Shown here in pieces: positions 18,897 through 28,151 of a stretch of DNA of 64,000 nucleotides. The notes beneath the pieces were generated by a model, which saw only the letters and a program-made list of their open reading frames with translations, was not told the DNA's origin and ran no database searches. The position numbers were made by a program, and so were the translations under genes. The DNA lies in the NCBI GenBank assembly GCA_963675235.2, contig CAXXFU010000002.1:930001-994000 (forward strand). Direction: 5' to 3'. Every line of letters starts with the position of its first letter. Within the stretch, counting starts at the first letter, position 1. This stretch comes from JAHJQZ01 sp963675235. Lineage in GTDB: Bacteria > Pseudomonadota > Alphaproteobacteria > Rhizobiales > Devosiaceae.

Positions 18897-21266
18897 TCAG
18901 ACCGGCTTCAACGTGCTCACCATGCGCCACTTGCCCGCAAGCGAGCGAACGGCTCCGGTCAGTTCCACGGTCCCGCTGGCGCGGATATCGCCGCTCGATT
19001 CCCCCAGCATGATGTCGAAGACGCCCGGTTCGACCCGACGTTTGCCGTCAAGCCCGGTGAAATTGAGCATGTCCGTTGGCACCTCGGCGCGCATGCGGGC
19101 GGTCTCGCCGGGCTCCAGGGCAATCTTGCCGAAAGCCTTGAGCTCCTTGACCGGGCGAGCGACGCTAGCAACCTGGTCGCGCACATAGAGTTGCGGCACC
19201 GCCGTGCCGGCGCGGGCGCCGGTGTTGCGGACGGTGAAGTTCACTGCAACGGTCCCGCCATCGCTCTCGACCGTGCCCGATTCAATGGCAAAATCCTCGT
19301 AGGCGAACTCGGTATAGGCGAGCCCGTGCCCGAACGGGTAGCTCGAACCGAAATGGCGGGCGACCGGCGTGCCGGAACTGCCAAAGCGGTGGTTGTAGAA
19401 GTAGGGCATGGCGCCGACATTGCGCGGTACCGAAATAGGCAGACGTCCGGACGGTTCGACGGCGCCGGTCAACACATCGACAAGCGCCGGGCCGCCTTGT
19501 TGGCCGCCGGCGAAGGCATAGACCTGGGCGGCGATCTGCTTTTCCAGTCCGCCGAGATTGTAGGGACGTCCGGAGATCACCACGACGACGACCGGCTTGC
19601 CGGTGGCAACGACGGCATCGAGCAATTGCTGCTGCACCCCGGGCAGGTCGAGACTGTCGGCATCCGAGCCTTCGCCGACCGTGCCGGTCTGGAACAGGCC
19701 GGCCAGGTCGCCGACACAGACCACGGCGACATCGGCCGATGCGGCGGCAGCGACGGCGTCGTCGATCATGTCGAGCCGCGTCGACAGGTTCGAGGCAATG
19801 TCGAGGTCGGAACTGTCGACATTGTCGCCCGGGAAGACCGGGGCGCCGTATGCGCGTTCGTCGAGGATGTTGCAGCCACGGGCATAGACCACGTTTTCGG
19901 CACCGAGGGCCGCTTCGAAAGCGGCGCGCGGGGTCACCACGTCCTTGGCGTCGGACGATTCCTTGTTGACGATGAGATGCACAGGGAAGGAATAGCCGCT
20001 GAGGAGCGCCAGGGGATCGTCGGCCGACGGGCCGATGACGGCGATCTTCTGTCCGGATGCCAGCGGCAGCACGCCATTGTTGTCGAGAATGGTCACACCT
20101 TGTCGGGCAGCTTCGCGGGCCAGTTCGATCGTCCCGGCAGTCTGGAAGGTAACGGCCTTGTCGTCGGCATAGGGGCGCTCGAAAAGTCCCGTGCGGAACT
20201 TCTCGAGGAGCACGCGGGTCACGGCGGCATCGACAATCTCCATGCTGATAAGCCCACGTTCGATGGCCGCCGGGAGGCTCGGGGCACATTCGTTGCCCGG
20301 CAGTTCGACATCGAGACCGGCATTGAAGCTGATAGCGGCGGCTTCGGCATTGTCGGAGGCGATGCGATGTGTCTTGCGCAGCAGTTCGACGCCCGTGTAG
20401 TCGGCGACGATGATGCCGTCGAAACCCCATTGCTCGCGCAGCACTTCGGTCAACAGGTGGCGATTGGCGTGGCATGGTTCGCCGTCGATGGCATGATAGG
20501 CCGGCATGACCGAGCCGGCATTGGCCAACCTGACCGCCATTTCGAATGGCAGCAGGAACGTATCATTGAGTTCGCGCCAGCCGAGATTGACCGGAGCGTG
20601 GTTGCGCGCGCCTTCGGAGAAGGAATGGCCGGCATAGTGCTTGAGCGTGGCGATGAGGTCGCGCTTTTCGCCTTGGATGCCGCGCACATAACTGGTCGCC
20701 AACATGCCGACCATATAGGGGTCTTCGCCAAAGGTTTCCTCGGTGCGGCCCCAGCGGGCGTCGCGGGCAACGTCCAGCACCGGCGCCAACACCTGGAAGG
20801 CGCCGACCGAGCGCGCTTCCTCGCCGATGGCCGTGCCGACCTTCTCGACCAGCTCTGGGTTGAAACTGGCGCCGTAGGCGAGGGCGGCGGGAAACAGCGT
20901 CGCGCCGCGTGCCAGCAGGCCGTTCAGACATTCCTCGTGCGACATCACCGGAATGCCGAGCCGCGTTTCCTCCAGCATGAACTTCTGAAGACTGTTGAGG
21001 GCACGCACCCCCTCATCGGCGTCAATCGGCCGGCCGCCAAGCGGACGCGTGATCTGCCCGAGCCCGAGCGACAGCGTCTTGCGCAGCTTGTCCTGGTCGG
21101 CGCCGCCGATGAATGGATTGTTGCGCGCCCTGTGATTGCCGTCGCTCGAAAGATCGAGCCATAGCGAATGGAGCTGGGCGATCTTTTCCTCGATCGTCAT
21201 GCGCGCAATCAGGTCTGCGGTACGTTCCTCAGGGCTGAGATTGGGGTTTCTGTAGCTTTCGGCCAT
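18897..21266 (-). CDS. GH3 family beta-glycosidase
   Basis: A full-length glycoside hydrolase family 3 enzyme (789 residues) with the TIM-barrel domain, the alpha/beta sandwich domain and a C-terminal fibronectin-III-like domain (about 680-770). The likely nucleophile is Asp289 in GIIVADYTGVE. LKHYAGHSFSEGARN and APVLDVARDARWGRTEETFGEDPY are typical of the beta-glucosidase/beta-xylosidase branch. No signal peptide is seen, so it should cleave imported oligosaccharides in the cytoplasm. It is transcribed alone, divergent from the ArsR-type regulator. It could act on beta-glucosides or beta-xylosides; the sequence does not decide. Confidence 0.93.
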   Translation of the reverse strand: MAESYRNPNLSPEERTADLIARMTIEEKIAQLHSLWLDLSSDGNHRARNNPFIGGADQDKLRKTLSLGLGQITRPLGGRPIDADEGVRALNSLQKFMLEETRLGIPVMSHEECLNGLLARGATLFPAALAYGASFNPELVEKVGTAIGEEARSVGAFQVLAPVLDVARDARWGRTEETFGEDPYMVGMLATSYVRGIQGEKRDLIATLKHYAGHSFSEGARNHAPVNLGWRELNDTFLLPFEMAVRLANAGSVMPAYHAIDGEPCHANRHLLTEVLREQWGFDGIIVADYTGVELLRKTHRIASDNAEAAAISFNAGLDVELPGNECAPSLPAAIERGLISMEIVDAAVTRVLLEKFRTGLFERPYADDKAVTFQTAGTIELAREAARQGVTILDNNGVLPLASGQKIAVIGPSADDPLALLSGYSFPVHLIVNKESSDAKDVVTPRAAFEAALGAENVVYARGCNILDERAYGAPVFPGDNVDSSDLDIASNLSTRLDMIDDAVAAAASADVAVVCVGDLAGLFQTGTVGEGSDADSLDLPGVQQQLLDAVVATGKPVVVVVISGRPYNLGGLEKQIAAQVYAFAGGQQGGPALVDVLTGAVEPSGRLPISVPRNVGAMPYFYNHRFGSSGTPVARHFGSSYPFGHGLAYTEFAYEDFAIESGTVESDGGTVAVNFTVRNTGARAGTAVPQLYVRDQVASVARPVKELKAFGKIALEPGETARMRAEVPTDMLNFTGLDGKRRVEPGVFDIMLGESSGDIRASGTVELTGAVRSLAGKWRMVSTLKPV

Positions 21267-21606
21267 TTCGAACTCACATGTTGGGTTGGCACGCCGGTGT
21301 GACCGCCAGGTGGAGGCGCGTTCAGGCAGGATAGGCTGTTTTGCCTTCGGCAGAAAGGCAAGCAGAAAGACAATCAGGACGCGGAAAACAGATGGTGAAA
21401 GCCGCTTGGTCCCGGGCGCGACGCCTTATCGCATATGAAGGCATGCCTCCAGTTATGCCCCGCGAACCGGGAGTTTTGCGTACATTGATGCCGTCGGGAG
21501 CTATCCGAAATTGCTGAAGAAGACAGCCCAGAAAAACACCCAAGCTTGATTGCATCGGGAATTCTGATACACAATATGCAATACCACCTATCGGCAGAAT
21601 ATCATT
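21267..21606. other. Divergent intergenic region between GH3 and ArsR-type regulator
   Basis: About 340 bases with no convincing gene; short ORFs on the minus strand lack any recognisable family. The part near the regulator is AT-rich, with AATATGCAAT, GAATATCATT and CGCAATATTG close together. This could hold promoter and operator sites, but I could not define a clean palindrome. Confidence 0.4.
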
Positions 21607-22536
21607 TTGGCTCGCAATATTGTTCTGGTCGATCCCGAGGACGGAACGGACGTCCTCAGGAGCTTGGCCTCGCCCACACGCATTCGTATCCTCAAGCTTT
21701 TGCGCGACGAAGGTGCGTTAAACATCAACGATATAGCTGCCAAATTGGCGCTGCCTCAATCGACGGTGTCCTCGCACGTGACGCTGCTCGAAAAAGCACA
21801 GTTCATTCGCACCGAACTGATCAAGGCGCGCAAGGGCAATCAGAAGATCTGTCACTCGACCTTCGACGAGGTGTTGCTGGCTTTCAAGGATGCCAAGACC
21901 CAGTCGGCCGACACCGGTATCGAAGTGTCGATGCCGATCGGGCTGTATACGAGCGTCGAAGTGACGGCGCCGTGCGGCATGTGCACCTCCGACGGCATTG
22001 TCGGACTGCTGGACGTGCCCGATTCCTTCCTCGATCCGGGACGGATGAAGGCGGGACTGCTGTGGTTCACGCGCGGGTATGTCGAGTACCAGTTCCCCAA
22101 CAATGCCAAGTTGGCCAACACAGACATCGAGGCGATCGAATTCACCATGGAGCTGAGCTCGGAGGTTCCCGGCACCAGCGCCGACTGGCCCTCCGACATC
22201 ACATTGACGGTCAACGGCGTTGATGTTGGTACCTGGACGTCACCGGGTGATTTCGGCGACAAGCGTGGGGTCTACACACCAGAGTGGTGGAAGCTCAAGG
22301 GCTCGCAATACGGCAAGCTGAAGAACTGGCGCGTCGGCCAGAACGGTACCTATGTCGATGGTGTCCGGATTTCGGATATCTCGGTCCATAGCCTCGATGT
22401 TGCCCGCCATCACTCGATCCGGCTGCGGATCGGCGTGCACGACACCGCCAAACACCCCGGCGGCATCAACATCTTCGGCCGCGGATTCGGCAATTACGAT
22501 CAGGACATCGTGCTGAGGCTGCACCTGAAGCGCTAG
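21607..22536 (+). CDS. ArsR-type regulator with a large C-terminal domain
   Basis: A 309-residue regulator, about three times the length of a simple ArsR protein. The N-terminal winged helix is clear (LRSLASPTRIRILKLL and LPQSTVSSHVTLLEKAQFI, residues 18-65). The remaining 200 residues look like a beta-rich domain with a CGMC motif near residue 125 and repeated GVDVGTW and DISVHSLDV strands; I do not recognise a named family. The only reasonable start is TTG 21607, and no clear ribosome binding site precedes it. It is divergent from the GH3 gene, which it probably controls, perhaps sensing a sugar through the C-terminal domain. Confidence 0.85.
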   Translation: MARNIVLVDPEDGTDVLRSLASPTRIRILKLLRDEGALNINDIAAKLALPQSTVSSHVTLLEKAQFIRTELIKARKGNQKICHSTFDEVLLAFKDAKTQSADTGIEVSMPIGLYTSVEVTAPCGMCTSDGIVGLLDVPDSFLDPGRMKAGLLWFTRGYVEYQFPNNAKLANTDIEAIEFTMELSSEVPGTSADWPSDITLTVNGVDVGTWTSPGDFGDKRGVYTPEWWKLKGSQYGKLKNWRVGQNGTYVDGVRISDISVHSLDVARHHSIRLRIGVHDTAKHPGGINIFGRGFGNYDQDIVLRLHLKR

Positions 22537-22628
22537 CGCAGCGGCGGAATATCCCGATGAACCGGCCCCGCAGCGGGCCCTGGCCGTGACCGACTTGAAG
22601 GCCGAGGCTTGCCGCGGGCCGCTATGCG

Positions 22629-23402
22629 TCAGTTCATCCAGTTGCCGCCATCGACATTGAGCGTTTGCGCCACGACGTATTCGGCATCGTCGGATGCGAG
22701 GAACACAGCGGCCCCGCCATAATCCTCGGGGAGGCCCATGCGCCCGTAAGGAACGGCCAGCCCGACGGCTTTCTTCTTGTCACCGATCTCGAGATTTTCG
22801 TATTTGGCGAACATGGCATCGACCTCGTCCCACATCGGGGTATCGACCACGCCCGGCGCAATGCCGTTGACGCGGATGCCATCCTTGATCAGCCCGAGTG
22901 CGCAGGATTGGGTGAGACTGATGACGGCGGCCTTCGAGGCGCAGTAGACGCCGACAAGGGCTTCGCCTCGCCGCCCGGCCTGGCTCGCCATATTGATGAT
23001 CCGGCCCTTGGTGCCCTTTTCGACCATCGATCTGGCGACGGTCTGCAAGGTGAACAGCAGTCCTTCAACGTTGACTGCGAAGACCTTCTGATAGTCGGCA
23101 CGCGAGATTTCAAGGATCGGCGCCAGCGTGAAGATCGCGGCATTGTTGACCAGGATGTCGATCTTGCCGAACTCGGAGTTGACGGTTTCGACCATGGCGT
23201 CGATCGAGTCCTGACTGGTGACGTCGAGTTCGATGGCAATGGCGTCATCGATTCCCTCGGCCGTCTTCCTGGCTTCATCGATCTTGATATCGGCCACTGC
23301 GACTTTGGCACCCTCGGCGCCATAGCGCTGGCTGATTGCCCGCCCGATGCCCTGGGCGCCGCCAGTGACGATGGCGACCTTGCCTGCAAGCTTGCCACTC
23401 AT
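22629..23402 (-). CDS. Short-chain dehydrogenase, sorbitol/polyol dehydrogenase (SmoS) type
   Basis: A 257-residue SDR. The cofactor motif TGGAQGIGRA is at residues 13-22, then NNAA; the catalytic Ser is in NMASQAGRRGEALVGVY and the Tyr-Lys pair in YCASKAA. GRRGEALVGVYCASKAAVIS, the EIGDKKKAVG segment and the C-terminal VDGGNWMN closely resemble SmoS sorbitol dehydrogenase and galactitol dehydrogenase. ATG 23402 is chosen (GGGAG upstream). It lies downstream of rhaD on the same strand after 302 bases, so it may be co-transcribed or separate. NAD dependence and the polyol substrate are inferred from the family. Confidence 0.88.
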   Translation of the reverse strand: MSGKLAGKVAIVTGGAQGIGRAISQRYGAEGAKVAVADIKIDEARKTAEGIDDAIAIELDVTSQDSIDAMVETVNSEFGKIDILVNNAAIFTLAPILEISRADYQKVFAVNVEGLLFTLQTVARSMVEKGTKGRIINMASQAGRRGEALVGVYCASKAAVISLTQSCALGLIKDGIRVNGIAPGVVDTPMWDEVDAMFAKYENLEIGDKKKAVGLAVPYGRMGLPEDYGGAAVFLASDDAEYVVAQTLNVDGGNWMN

Positions 23403-23704
23403 TTGAAACCCATCTCCCTTGTTGTGTTCCTCCGGCCAGCACGCGGCTTTTTTTCTGGACCACGAACTGGCGCATGCCTCGGCCACCCTTGGCCGTCACG
23501 GCGTCGGAGACCTCGGGCACGTCCCAAGGGGCACTCTATCGCTGCGCACAACCCCGTCAAACTGATCGGTTTTGTCGCACCTGGGATTCATCGGTTGTCC
23601 GCATCAGAACTCCGGCCAAGCAGTCAATGACCGGCTGGGCGGGAAGAACCATGCCGGCAGATGCCATGAGCCGGGCTCAGGCGTTCGGGCTGCACTGCAA
23701 CCGG
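23403..23704. other. Intergenic gap between rhaD and the SDR gene
   Basis: About 300 bases separate two leftward genes. I see no convincing gene and no strong hairpin with a T-run. A short T-stretch (AAAAAA on the minus strand near 23450) could be part of a terminator or promoter. The gap is large enough for a separate promoter for the SDR. Confidence 0.35.
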
Positions 23705-24544
23705 TCAGTCCAGCAATTCAGGTTTCGAGACCATGATCGACTCGAATTTCTCGACGAGTTGGTGCAGCATTTCTGGCGCAATGACCTGTCTCGGCCCGCC
23801 GGCCGCGAGAACACGGCGGTGAATGCTCGCCGACTTCTCGATGGTCTCGACCAGCGCGAAAAGCCTGTCCGGGCTTTCCTCGGAAACGAAGATACCGTGA
23901 TGGCTCCACGATATGATCCGGCTCTTTTCAAGTTCCTTGGCCGAGGCTTCGGCAATCTCGACGGTACCGGGCAGCAGCGGCGGCACAACGCGGACGCCGT
24001 CCGGGAAGATGACGATGCATTCGGGCATCTTCTCCCACAGCAGCCGCGTCAGAATCTTGCTGTCGAGCGGTTCAAGAAAACTCAAGGAGATGAATTCCGG
24101 AAGATGGGCGTGCAGGACAATACGTTCCCGCCCGTTTGAGACGCGCTTGCGAACGGCGTGCGCGACTAGATGCATGGCGAATTCGGACGTCGGCCTTGCG
24201 CCTGACGAAAAGCCCCAGACCTGACGCCAGGCCGTGCCGCCCTCAACGATCTGAACGATGCCGAAGACCTGGTTCGGGCGTTCGAGCGCATGGCGGAAGA
24301 ACTGTCCCGAACCAGTGACGAGGAAGTACTCGCCGTCAAGATCGGGCTCATCGATCGGGATGGGATTGGCCGGCCCGGGCTCGAGATCGGGATAGTGGCG
24401 GGCGAGGGTGCCCTCGAGTTCTTTGGTCGGCAAGCGCCAGGAGAAATTGCCGCCATTTGCTTCATTCCATCCCAGTTCCCAGAACAGATGGACGAATGGT
24501 GCGGCTTCCTGGACAAAAGAAATCGGATGGGAGAACGGAGTCAT
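23705..24544 (-). CDS. rhaD: Rhamnulose-1-phosphate aldolase (E. coli RhaD type)
   Basis: A class II aldolase of 279 residues that cleaves L-rhamnulose 1-phosphate to dihydroxyacetone phosphate and L-lactaldehyde. Family features in order are WNEANGGNFSWRL (phosphate-binding), LVTGSGQFFRHA, the zinc ligand pair HAHLPEF, LWEKMPECIVIFPDGV and the late zinc histidine in SWSHHGIF. These match E. coli RhaD closely in order and spacing. It starts 8 bases after rhaA, so the two are one operon. Its presence is odd because the bifunctional aldolase at 25998 should do the same reaction. Confidence 0.92.
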   Translation of the reverse strand: MTPFSHPISFVQEAAPFVHLFWELGWNEANGGNFSWRLPTKELEGTLARHYPDLEPGPANPIPIDEPDLDGEYFLVTGSGQFFRHALERPNQVFGIVQIVEGGTAWRQVWGFSSGARPTSEFAMHLVAHAVRKRVSNGRERIVLHAHLPEFISLSFLEPLDSKILTRLLWEKMPECIVIFPDGVRVVPPLLPGTVEIAEASAKELEKSRIISWSHHGIFVSEESPDRLFALVETIEKSASIHRRVLAAGGPRQVIAPEMLHQLVEKFESIMVSKPELLD

Positions 24545-24552
24545 TTCGGGTC

Positions 24553-25794
24553 CTAGCTGCGGTCTGCGACCGAAGATTGATAGGTATCGAGATCGGCGAT
24601 GAGGGCGGAGCCGGCAGGCACGCCGAGCCGCTCGCAGAACTCGGCCCAGACGGCGCCGAAAGGAAGATCCTTTGCTTCCTCGGTGACGGCAAGTCGGGTG
24701 GTGAAGTCGAGTTTTTCCTCAGCCGCCTTCAGTTTCTGCTGCGGCAGAAGCAGGGCCCTGAGCAGCGCCTTCTGCATGTTGCGGGTGCCGATGACCCAGG
24801 CGGCTGTGCGCGAGATCGTGGCGTCGAAGAAATCGAGCCCGATATGGGTGCGTTCGAGCAGGTCGGAAAAGACCAGTTCCTGCGCCATCATCAGGATATC
24901 GTCGTTGAGCAGAATGACGTGATCGCTGTCCCAGCGCATCGGCCGGGAGACGTGCAGGAGGATTTCGTCGACGGACAGAGACACCGAACTCAGCTTGTCG
25001 GCGACGATCTCGGTCGGGTGGAAGTGGCCCATGTCCAGGCACAAAACGATCTGACGCTTGATGGCGTAGCCGAGATAGAACTCGTGGCTACCGACCGTCA
25101 TCGCTTCGACGCCGATGCCGAACAGCTTTGATTCGACGGCATCGAGCATATGCGCCTTGTCGAGGGGCTTGGCGATAATCTCGTCGAGCGATTCCTCGAG
25201 GCGTTGGCGCGCCAGCAGGCGGTTGACCGGGATATCCTTGGAACCGTCCGGTACCCAGATGTTGTTGACCGAAGCACTGCCGAGCGCCTTGCCGATGCCG
25301 GCGGCGATCTCGCGGGTGCGCTTGCCGTGTTCGATCCAGAAATCGCGAATGCCCTTGTCCGGGTGGGCCAGGGTCAGATTGTCGTCGGCCTTGGCGTGGG
25401 CGAAAAAGGTGGGGTTGAAGTCGATGCCGATGCCAGTCTGTCTGGCCCAGTCGACCCAGGGCTCGAAGTGCCTGTATTCGATTTCATCGCGATCCGGGCT
25501 TTCATCGGTGTCCATGTAGAAGGCATGGAGATTTAGCCGGTGTTTGCCGGGGATCTTCGAATAGGCGAAATCGAGATCGGCGCGCAGCTCGGCAGGCGTG
25601 CGGGCGCGACCGGGATAGTTGCCGGTGGCCTGGATGCCGCCGCCAGAGGTGCCGGAGGTTTTCTCGAACCCGCCGACATCGTCGCCCTGCCAGCAATGGA
25701 CCGAGATCGGAATCTTGGAAAGACGGGAGAGGGCACCTTCGGTATCGACGCCCCACGCGGCGAAAACCTCACGTGCCATATCGTAGCTGCCCAT
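24553..25794 (-). CDS. rhaA: L-rhamnose isomerase (E. coli RhaA type)
   Basis: Converts L-rhamnose to L-rhamnulose. The 413-residue protein carries the RhaA signatures SVHCWQGDDVGGFE, GGIQATGNYPGRAR, NIWVPDGSKDIPV, AVESKLFGIGVEA, CLDMGHFHPTE and LHVSRPMRWDSDHV; the last segments carry metal-binding Glu, Asp and His residues. It belongs to the E. coli RhaA branch and not to the shorter-motif RhaI branch usual in rhizobia and Pseudomonas stutzeri. I chose ATG 25794 (GGGAG upstream) over an upstream in-frame ATG. It is in an operon with rhaD, and 203 bases separate it from the upstream bifunctional aldolase gene. Confidence 0.93.
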   Translation of the reverse strand: MGSYDMAREVFAAWGVDTEGALSRLSKIPISVHCWQGDDVGGFEKTSGTSGGGIQATGNYPGRARTPAELRADLDFAYSKIPGKHRLNLHAFYMDTDESPDRDEIEYRHFEPWVDWARQTGIGIDFNPTFFAHAKADDNLTLAHPDKGIRDFWIEHGKRTREIAAGIGKALGSASVNNIWVPDGSKDIPVNRLLARQRLEESLDEIIAKPLDKAHMLDAVESKLFGIGVEAMTVGSHEFYLGYAIKRQIVLCLDMGHFHPTEIVADKLSSVSLSVDEILLHVSRPMRWDSDHVILLNDDILMMAQELVFSDLLERTHIGLDFFDATISRTAAWVIGTRNMQKALLRALLLPQQKLKAAEEKLDFTTRLAVTEEAKDLPFGAVWAEFCERLGVPAGSALIADLDTYQSSVADRS

Positions 25795-25828
25795 TTTCCG
25801 TACTCCCATTATCCAGTGTTTATGGCGC

Positions 25829-25990
25829 CCGGGCGGCAATGCAAATTGGCATTACGCCCGGCGCGCCGGCCTATCGTTGATATCGCGCACGCCAAACCGG
25901 AAAGCCGGTTCCCGCTTTGCCTGGCTGCGCATATTGTTGCCGTTGGTCACGCGCCCGGACCGGAAACCGGTCTCCACTCTTCATGGGCGC
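25829..25990. repeat. Cluster of three hairpins, resembling rhizobial intergenic repeat elements
   Basis: Between the bifunctional aldolase gene and rhaA there are three stem-loops. CCGGGCG (25829-25835) pairs with CGCCCGG (25855-25861), with AATGC/GCATT inside. AACCGG AAAG CCGGTT is at 25895-25910. GACCGG AAA CCGGTC (25958-25972) is enclosed by GCGCCC (25951-25956) and GGGCGC (25985-25990). The CCGGAAACCGGT...CCACT pattern recalls RIME-like intergenic repeats of Rhizobiales; that assignment needs other copies in the genome. Confidence 0.5.
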
Positions 25991-25997
25991 GCTGCCG

Positions 25998-28097
25998 TCA
26001 TCGCGTGAACGATTCCTTGTTGCCGCCGTCAACATTGATGATGTTCCCGGTCGACTTGGCCGATTTCTCCGAGGCAAGGAAATAGGCCGCTTCGGCAATG
26101 TCTTCGGGATAGACCGAGCGCTTGAGCATCGAGCGCTGGCGGTACATCTCCTCGAGACCCGCCTTGTCGGTCTTGTAGGTCGAGGCCCGCTGCTCGAGCC
26201 ATTCGCCCTCCCAGATCTTGGACCCGCGCAGAACGGCATCCGGATTGACGACATTGACCCTGATGCCGGCCTCGGCGCCTTCGAGCGCCAGGCACCGCGC
26301 CAGGTGAATCTCGGCCGCCTTGGCGGTGCAATAGGCAGCGGCATTGGGGCTTGCGGCCAACCCGTTCTTAGAGGCAACGAACACCACCGAGCCGCCGATT
26401 CCCTGCGCTTTCATGACGTGGAAGGACTCACGGCTGACAAGGAAATACCCGGTCGCCAGGATATCGATATTGCGGTTCCACAATTCGAGCGACGTCTCCT
26501 CGATCGGTGCCGACGACGCGATACCGGCATTTGATACCAGGATATCGAGTCCGCCGAACGCGACGGCGGTTTCGGCAAAAGCATTGGCAATTGCGCGCTC
26601 GTCGGTCACGTTCATTTCGATAGTGCGCACGACATCCTTGCCATAGCGACCGGCAAGAGTGTCGCAGGCTTTCGCCAGTCCGTCGGCATCGATATCGGCG
26701 AGCATCACGCAGGCGCCTTCGCCAAGATAGCGGTCGGCGGTGGCCACGCCGATACCGCCGGCGCCGCCGGTGATGAAAGCGATGCGGCCAGCAAGGCTTT
26801 TCGGCTTGGGCATGCGCTGGAGCTTTGCCTCTTCGAGCAGCCAGTACTCGATGTCGAAGGCTTCCTGTTCGGGAAGGCCGACATATTCGGAAACAGCGTT
26901 GGCATCGCGCATGACGTTGATGGCGTTGATGTAGAATTCGCCGGAAATGCGGGCGGTCGCCTTGTCCTTAGCGAAGGTGATCATGCCGACGCCGGGCACC
27001 AGGTAGACGACCGGATTTGGATCGCGCATCGCCGGCGAAATCTCGTGCTTGCAGCGCTCGTAGTAGGCGGCATAGTCGACACGATAGGCGGCGATCTGGC
27101 TGTCCAGTTCGGCAACGAGCTCGTCGAGATTGCCCCGTGCCGGATCGAAGCCGACGATCAGAGGACGTATCTTGGTCCTGAGGAAGTGGTCGGGACAAGA
27201 GGTTCCGAGCGCCGCGAGCGCCGGCATGTCGGCGCCGTTGACGAATTCCAGCACGGTGTCGGAATCCTCGAAATGCCCGACCATGTGCTGGTTGTTCGAG
27301 ACCATGCCTCGAATGACCGGCATGAGCCGGGCGGCGACGGACCGGCGCGCCGCGGGTTCGAGGCTCTTATGTACCGGGCCGCCAAAGGCCGGCTTGCCCT
27401 CGGTTCGACCCTCGAACCAGTCGGTGGCGCGCTGGATGACATCCAGCGTCAGCTCGTAGCAGGCCTTGGCGTCGTCATCCCAGGTGAACAGTCCATGGCT
27501 TTCGAGCACGACGCCGCGCGCCTTCGGGTTCTCGAGACAGAACTTTTCGAGCCACAGCCCCAGTTCGTAGCCCGGCCGTTTCCAGGGAAGCCAGCCGATT
27601 TCGTCGCCGAAAATCTCTGCGGTCAGTTCGCGAGAGTTCTTCGTCGCGGCAATGGCGATGACGGCATCGGGATGGGTGTGGTCGATGTGACGCCGCGGCA
27701 CGTAGGCATGCAGGGCTGTATCGATGGAGGCAGCCCGCGGATTGAGGTTGAAGGTGCAGTGCGGCAGGTAGGAGACCATGGTGTCTTCCATGTGGACGCC
27801 GGTGTAGAGCTCCTTCAAGGCTCTCAACTTGTCCATGTAGAGCGTGGCGAAGCCTTCGCGGCCAATCGAGCCGATGTCGCCCCCCGAGCCCTTGACCCAG
27901 AGCACCTCGACATTCTCGCCGCTGAGCGGGTCGCGTTCCTTCACCTTGGTCGAGGTGTTGCCGCCGCCGTAGTTGGTAATGCGCTTGTCGGAACCAAGCA
28001 GATTGGAGCGATAGACGAGCTTGTCCACCTCGCTCATCGCATCGGCACGAGCGTCGTCCCAGAGATTGCGGAGCCGGGCGGTTTCAGCGTCAGGCAT
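25998..28097 (-). CDS. rhaEW: Bifunctional rhamnulose-1-phosphate aldolase / L-lactaldehyde dehydrogenase
   Basis: A 699-residue fusion. The N-terminal class II aldolase domain (about 1-410) shows NYGGGNTSTKV, WVKGSGGDIG and the metal-binding DHTHPDAVIA. The C-terminal short-chain dehydrogenase domain (about 430-699) shows TGGAGGIGVA, SNAGIA, the catalytic serine in VASKNGL and the Tyr-Lys pair in YCTAKAA, and ends VDGGNKESFTR. The family cleaves rhamnulose 1-phosphate and oxidises the lactaldehyde to lactate. It is the first gene of the leftward rhamnose operon, divergent from the DeoR regulator. It makes the second half of the pathway complete without rhaD, which is also present. Confidence 0.93.
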   Translation of the reverse strand: MPDAETARLRNLWDDARADAMSEVDKLVYRSNLLGSDKRITNYGGGNTSTKVKERDPLSGENVEVLWVKGSGGDIGSIGREGFATLYMDKLRALKELYTGVHMEDTMVSYLPHCTFNLNPRAASIDTALHAYVPRRHIDHTHPDAVIAIAATKNSRELTAEIFGDEIGWLPWKRPGYELGLWLEKFCLENPKARGVVLESHGLFTWDDDAKACYELTLDVIQRATDWFEGRTEGKPAFGGPVHKSLEPAARRSVAARLMPVIRGMVSNNQHMVGHFEDSDTVLEFVNGADMPALAALGTSCPDHFLRTKIRPLIVGFDPARGNLDELVAELDSQIAAYRVDYAAYYERCKHEISPAMRDPNPVVYLVPGVGMITFAKDKATARISGEFYINAINVMRDANAVSEYVGLPEQEAFDIEYWLLEEAKLQRMPKPKSLAGRIAFITGGAGGIGVATADRYLGEGACVMLADIDADGLAKACDTLAGRYGKDVVRTIEMNVTDERAIANAFAETAVAFGGLDILVSNAGIASSAPIEETSLELWNRNIDILATGYFLVSRESFHVMKAQGIGGSVVFVASKNGLAASPNAAAYCTAKAAEIHLARCLALEGAEAGIRVNVVNPDAVLRGSKIWEGEWLEQRASTYKTDKAGLEEMYRQRSMLKRSVYPEDIAEAAYFLASEKSAKSTGNIINVDGGNKESFTR

Positions 28098-28151
28098 GAC
28101 GACCTTCCTTTATTGCCTTGCGGGAGAGGAAACTGGTCACGTGGCTGCGGA

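Noticed and set aside
18855..21164. 769-codon plus-strand ORF opposite the GH3 gene
   Set aside because: The GH3 enzyme has complete motifs and normal length; the plus-strand reading is an antisense artefact.
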